In this document: in pieces, positions 6,078 through 9,399 of the stretch | Position numbering within the stretch: the first letter of the stretch is position 1 | Layout: the number at the start of each line of letters is the position of its first letter | NCBI GenBank assembly: GCA_013813345.1 | Contig: JACCRW010000161.1 | Coordinates: 1 to 9,399, forward strand | Direction of reading: 5' to 3' | Origin: Actinomycetota bacterium | Lineage (GTDB): Bacteria; Actinomycetota; Thermoleophilia; Gaiellales; Gaiellaceae | Length of the DNA: 9,399 nt | Program-made: the position numbers and the translations under genes | Notes under the pieces: model-generated | What the model was told of the DNA's origin: nothing | The model's input: only the letters and a program-made list of their open reading frames with translations | Database searches by the model: none

Positions 6078-7270
6078 CGCAAGCGCTCGGCGGGATAGCC
6101 GCGGTCGGAGAGCGTCGCGCGCAACTCGTCGCAATGCTCCTCGTCGCGCATCGCGAGTGTCAGCTCAACCTCGGTCTCGCCGATCGGGAGCCTCATCCCC
6201 TCTCGATGGTGCTCCACCGAGACGACGTTGCCACGCTCCTCCGCGACGAGCTCGAGAAGCTTGATCAGCTCGCCCGGGCGATCGGAGAGCCGGGTGCGAA
6301 GAACGAGATATCGGCCCGCTGTCGTGAGGCCGTGCCGCATCACCTGGATCAGCAGGGTCGGATCGATGTTCCCGCCGGAGAGGATCGCGCAGGCCTCGTC
6401 GTCGCCGGGCACCTTGCCTCCGAGCAGTGCCGCGAGCGAGGCGGCACCGGCCCCTTCGACGAGCAGCTTCGTCCGCTCGAGCAGGAGCACGATCGCGTGG
6501 CTGATCTGCTCGTCGGTCACGGTCACGACCTCGTCGAGCCGGTCGCGCAGGATGGCTGCGGTCAGCGTTCCCGGCTGCTTGACCGCGATCCCCTCGGCGA
6601 TCGTGAACCCGTGCTCGGTCCCACCGGCGAACGGACACACGGCCGCGGCCTGAACCCCGACGAGCCGCACCTCGGGCCGGAGCTCGCGCATCGCGATGGC
6701 GACCCCGGCCGCAAGCCCGCCCCCGCCGATCGGGATCACGAGCGTCCCGAGCGACGGAAGCTGCGTGGCGAGCTCGAGGCCGATCGTCCCCTGCCCGGCG
6801 ATCACGCGCTCGTCCTCGAAGGCATGGAGGAACGTGGCGCCCGTCTCCTCCATCCGAGCCTGCGCGGCCGCCAGCGACTCGTCGAAGCCGGCGCCGGAGA
6901 GCTCGACCTCGGCGCCGTAGTTCCGGGTCGCGTCGACCTTCGCCATCGGTGAGTCCTGTGGCATGAAGACGGTCGCCTCGATCCCCGCCTCCCGCGCGGC
7001 CCAAGCGACCGCCTGCCCGTGGTTACCCGCGCTCGCGGCGACGACGCCCGCCTGCCGCTCCTTCGCGCTGAGCGAGGCAATCGTGTTCACGGCGCCGCGA
7101 ATCTTGAACGCACCCGTGCGCTGGAGGTTCTCCGCCTTCAGCTGCACCGTCCGGCCGCAGAGCCTGGAGAGCGTCTCCGACGGGTACACCGGCGTTACCT
7201 GGGCGATCCCGGTGATCCGGTCGCGCGCCGCCTCGATCTCGCCGAGAGTCGGCGCGGTCGCTGTCGTCAT
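6074..7270 (-). CDS. ilvA: Threonine ammonia-lyase (threonine dehydratase) with C-terminal ACT domain
   Basis: This 398-residue PLP enzyme converts L-threonine to 2-oxobutyrate and ammonia in the cytoplasm. The PLP-binding lysine is Lys56 in RTGAFKIRGA, with SAGNHGQ at 80-86. The phosphate-binding glycine loop GGGGLAAG is at 182-189 and SGGN is at 298-301. Residues about 322-395 form an ACT domain (RTRLSDRPGELIKLLELV...GNVVSVEH), expected to bind a regulatory amino acid. The length and single ACT domain match the medium form of the enzyme, not the longer two-domain biosynthetic IlvA. The reading frame is open upstream to 7531, but the ATG at 7268-7270 begins the natural N-terminus (MTTATAPTLGEIEAARDRI) and overlaps the upstream meaB stop as ATGA, so I chose it. 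Its role could be isoleucine synthesis or threonine breakdown to propionyl-CoA. The meaB neighbour favours the second. Confidence 0.94.
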   Translation of the reverse strand: MTTATAPTLGEIEAARDRITGIAQVTPVYPSETLSRLCGRTVQLKAENLQRTGAFKIRGAVNTIASLSAKERQAGVVAASAGNHGQAVAWAAREAGIEATVFMPQDSPMAKVDATRNYGAEVELSGAGFDESLAAAQARMEETGATFLHAFEDERVIAGQGTIGLELATQLPSLGTLVIPIGGGGLAAGVAIAMRELRPEVRLVGVQAAAVCPFAGGTEHGFTIAEGIAVKQPGTLTAAILRDRLDEVVTVTDEQISHAIVLLLERTKLLVEGAGAASLAALLGGKVPGDDEACAILSGGNIDPTLLIQVMRHGLTTAGRYLVLRTRLSDRPGELIKLLELVAEERGNVVSVEHHREGMRLPIGETEVELTLAMRDEEHCDELRATLSDRGYPAERLR

Positions 7271-8253
7271 CGGGGGAGCGTCCTGCTGTCGCTGAACCCG
7301 TACACCTTCTCCAGGATCTCCTGCACGGCGGAGAGCGGATCGAGCTCGCGCGCCTGAACCTCGTCGAGCAGCCGACGGAGCTCCGAATCGTCTGCGACCG
7401 CCGCCTGCAGGTGCGACTTGGCGCGGCTGGAAGCGACGGCGAACACCTCGCCGGCGAGGTTGCGCCGCCGCCGCTCCTCGAGCAGCCCGTCCGCTTCGAG
7501 AAAGACGCGATGCTCCTCGATCCGCTCCCACAGCTTCGCCACGTTCTCGCCTCGCAGCGCCTCGGTCAGGACGATCGGCGGCTTCCAGGCGCGCTCGCGG
7601 TCGAGCGAGAGAATCGAGCGAACCTCGCTCTGCATCGTCTTCGCAGCCGGATGATCCAGCTTGTTGATCGCGATCACGTCGGGAATCTCCATGATCCCAG
7701 CCTTCAACGCCTGCACCGAGTCGCCCGAGCCGGGCTGGAGAACGAGGAGGACGGTGTCGGCGATCCCGATCACCTCGACCTCACTCTGCCCTGCCCCGAC
7801 CGTCTCGAGGAAGACGAGCTCCTTGCCGGCGGCGTCGAGGAGCAGCGCCGCCTGGAGCGTCGCCTCCGCCAGACCGCCGATGTGGCCGCGTGTGCCCATC
7901 GAGCGGATGAAGACACCCGGATCGAGAAAGTGGTCGGAGAGCCGGATCCGGTCGCCGAGGAGGGCGCCGTGGGTGAACGGGCTCGAAGGATCGACGCTGA
8001 TCACCCCGACCGTGCGCTCCTGGTCCCGGACGTGGCGGACGAGCGAGCTGATCAGCGACGACTTGCCGACTCCCGGCGGGCCCGTGACCCCGATTGCGAA
8101 CGCGTTGCCGGTCTCGGGATAGAGCTCGCGAACGAGCTCGAAGGAGGTGGGGTCGCCGTTCTCGACGAGGGATATCGCACGCGCCAGCGCGCGTCGATCT
8201 CCGGCCCGGACGCCGGCCGCAAGCTGCTCGAGCGTCCAGTCCGCGCGGGCCAC
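7267..8253 (-). CDS. meaB: MeaB/ArgK-type GTPase, methylmalonyl-CoA mutase chaperone
   Basis: This 328-residue G3E-family P-loop GTPase belongs to the MeaB/MMAA/ArgK group. These proteins gate cobalamin delivery to methylmalonyl-CoA mutase and protect it from inactivation. The Walker A motif GPPGVGKSS is at 58-66. The family block SVDPSSPFTHGALLGDRIR is at 86-104, followed by SMGTRGHIGGLAEAT at 118-132. The G3-like ETVGAGQSE is at 150-158 and the guanine-specifying NKLD at 197-200. The C-terminal helical dimerisation arm ends near YGFSDSRTLPR. The usual Gly before the last Gly of FTGG is His95 here. The start is GTG at 8251-8253, with AAGG about nine bases upstream. The MFS gene stops 19 bp upstream and ilvA overlaps downstream by four bases. 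No mutase subunit or cobalamin gene lies in the window. Some mutase-related proteins use MeaB homologues too, so the precise partner is inferred. Confidence 0.93.
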   Translation of the reverse strand: MARADWTLEQLAAGVRAGDRRALARAISLVENGDPTSFELVRELYPETGNAFAIGVTGPPGVGKSSLISSLVRHVRDQERTVGVISVDPSSPFTHGALLGDRIRLSDHFLDPGVFIRSMGTRGHIGGLAEATLQAALLLDAAGKELVFLETVGAGQSEVEVIGIADTVLLVLQPGSGDSVQALKAGIMEIPDVIAINKLDHPAAKTMQSEVRSILSLDRERAWKPPIVLTEALRGENVAKLWERIEEHRVFLEADGLLEERRRRNLAGEVFAVASSRAKSHLQAAVADDSELRRLLDEVQARELDPLSAVQEILEKVYGFSDSRTLPR

Positions 8254-8272
8254 GGCCCTGGACCTTAGATGA

Positions 8273-9399
8273 CTAGAGGCTCGTTGCAGCCAGGGGATCG
8301 TCGAGCTCAGACGCTGCGGCGCTCGCGTCGACGTTCCGGGCGAGCAGCGCTGCCGTCGCGGAACCGACGAGGAAGGCGATCGCGGCGGCGCCCCAGAGCC
8401 AGCGCGCGCCGAACTCGTCTACGAGCGGTCCCGCAGCGGCCATCCCCAGCCCAAAGACCGCGTAGTTCGAGGACATGATCACAGTGAAGACTCGCCCACG
8501 AAGCTCGTCCGGAGCGCCGCGCTGGACGAGCAGCGCGTTGCAGACGACGGCGATTCCGTTGCCGAGACTGCCGACGAGCACTCCGGCCATCGCCACCGCG
8601 AGCGTCGGCGCCACCGCGGCGAGTCCGAAGCCGATTCCCATCAGCGCGATCGAACAGGCGTAGCCTGCCCGCGTCCCGAATCGCTCGAGCAGGGAGGTCG
8701 CGGCGAGGCTGCCGATCGTCAGCCCGAGGCCGGACGTCCCGACGAGCAGGCCGAAGCCGACGTTCCCCGCGCCGAGCGAGACCTTGGCGAGCACGACCTC
8801 CCCCACGTTGACCGCGGCATTGCCGAGAAAGACGATGTTCCAGACGACGAGGACGGCGAAGAGCGTGCGTGTCCGGAGCACGAACCGGATCCCGTCGCCG
8901 AGATCCTGCCAGTGGCCGCGGCTCTCGATCGTGCCCGCCTGCAGCCGGTGCGCCGGGATCCGGACGAGGAGCACGGCGGAGATCACGAACGACGCCGCGT
9001 TCAGCCAGTAGGCGAGCTCCGGCCCCTGCGCCGCGATCAGGACGCCGCCGAGAATCGGGCCGATCATCCAGGTCAGGTTCTCGGCCGCCTGGAGGATCGA
9101 ATTCGCATTCGGTAGGTCTTCGTCGGAGACGAGGTTCGGCATTCCCGCATAGACAGCCGGGCGGAAGAAGCCGGTGGCGATGCCCGACAAGCCGGCGAGT
9201 ACGACTATCGCGATCGCGCTGTCCGCGAACGGCAACGCCGCGAAGATGAGCACGCGGGCGAGATCGGAGGCGATCAGGAGCCGCCGCCGGGAGAACCTGT
9301 CGACGAGTGGGCCGAGTAGGAGCCCGATCAGGATGATCGGGAGGAAATCGGCGATCAGAAGCGCGCTGACCCACTTGCCGGAGTCGGTGCGGTCGAAGA
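8273..9399 (-). CDS. Major facilitator superfamily transporter (drug/siderophore-efflux-like), N-terminus beyond right edge
   Basis: The visible 374 residues are most of an MFS transporter of the MFS_3/enterobactin-exporter-like type. The frame is open to the window edge, so the GTG at 9251-9253 is not the real start. Upstream of it the frame reads FDRTDSGKWVSALLIADFLP, then the MFS motif GPLVDRFSRRRLLIASDLAR in the loop after the second membrane helix. About ten more hydrophobic segments follow, with a central cytoplasmic linker near RIPAHRLQAGTIESRGHWQDL. The C-terminus is hydrophilic (ARNVDASAAASELDDPLAATSL). Perhaps 25-40 N-terminal residues are missing. The substrate cannot be predicted; this family often exports drugs or siderophores but many members are uncharacterised. 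It is the upstream neighbour of meaB (19 bp) on the same strand, so co-transcription is likely, though a functional link to meaB and ilvA is not evident. Confidence 0.9.
   Translation of the reverse strand, partial: FDRTDSGKWVSALLIADFLPIILIGLLLGPLVDRFSRRRLLIASDLARVLIFAALPFADSAIAIVVLAGLSGIATGFFRPAVYAGMPNLVSDEDLPNANSILQAAENLTWMIGPILGGVLIAAQGPELAYWLNAASFVISAVLLVRIPAHRLQAGTIESRGHWQDLGDGIRFVLRTRTLFAVLVVWNIVFLGNAAVNVGEVVLAKVSLGAGNVGFGLLVGTSGLGLTIGSLAATSLLERFGTRAGYACSIALMGIGFGLAAVAPTLAVAMAGVLVGSLGNGIAVVCNALLVQRGAPDELRGRVFTVIMSSNYAVFGLGMAAAGPLVDEFGARWLWGAAAIAFLVGSATAALLARNVDASAAASELDDPLAATSL

Noticed and set aside
6076..6087. AGCGC-AA-GCGCT inverted repeat at the convergent junction as a two-way terminator
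   Set aside because: A two-base loop and five-base arms without T-runs are too weak, and it lies in ilvA coding sequence.
4962..6134. 390-codon minus-strand frame across the CstB-like gene
   Set aside because: Lies opposite a gene with intact catalytic motifs; composition is a shadow of that gene.
7271..7531. N-terminal extension of the threonine dehydratase up to 7531
   Set aside because: The extra residues are Arg/Gly/Ala-rich out-of-frame meaB sequence. The ATG at 7270 gives the normal family N-terminus and an ATGA overlap.
9251..9253. GTG at 9253 as the start of the MFS transporter
   Set aside because: The same frame continues upstream to the window edge and encodes the conserved MFS loop motif and earlier membrane helices, so the gene is simply cut by the edge.

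Overview
The window looks like chromosomal DNA of a high-GC actinobacterium. The codon use (frequent GATCG, CTCGAG and GAGCTC strings), the C-G-G-D-D-D run after the lipoprotein cysteine and the overall gene style suggest Thermoleophilia (Gaiellales/Solirubrobacterales), but this is recognition from composition, not a phylogenetic placement. I see no mobile element, CRISPR array, tRNA or rRNA. All genes look intact except the two cut by the window edges.

Region 1 (1-4118, minus strand) is an oligopeptide ABC importer operon in the order oppA (lipoprotein binding protein), oppB and oppC (permeases), oppD (ATPase, running off the left edge). OppA captures peptide outside the membrane, OppB/OppC form the channel and OppD powers it. 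Two intercistronic gaps carry strong secondary structure. One is a perfect 12-bp hairpin between oppA and oppB. The other is a 164-bp foldback that fills the oppC-oppD gap almost exactly. The second is the most unusual thing in the window.

Region 2 (4119-6077) is a 57-bp divergent intergenic region followed by two plus-strand genes 9 nt apart. The first encodes a small secreted, membrane-anchored protein that I tentatively relate to the YcnI/DUF1775 family. The second encodes a 444-aa CstB-type protein: persulfide dioxygenase, pseudo-rhodanese and rhodanese domains. They form a likely two-gene sulfide/persulfide (possibly metal-linked) unit.

Region 3 (6074-9399, minus strand) is a compact gene string: an MFS efflux-type transporter entering from the right edge, then a MeaB-type GTPase, then a threonine dehydratase with an ACT domain. 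The last two overlap by ATGA. Threonine dehydratase makes 2-oxobutyrate, which can become propionyl-CoA and then methylmalonyl-CoA, whose mutase MeaB protects. The pairing therefore makes metabolic sense. The CstB-like gene and the dehydratase converge with their stop codons interleaved in a shared CTAG.
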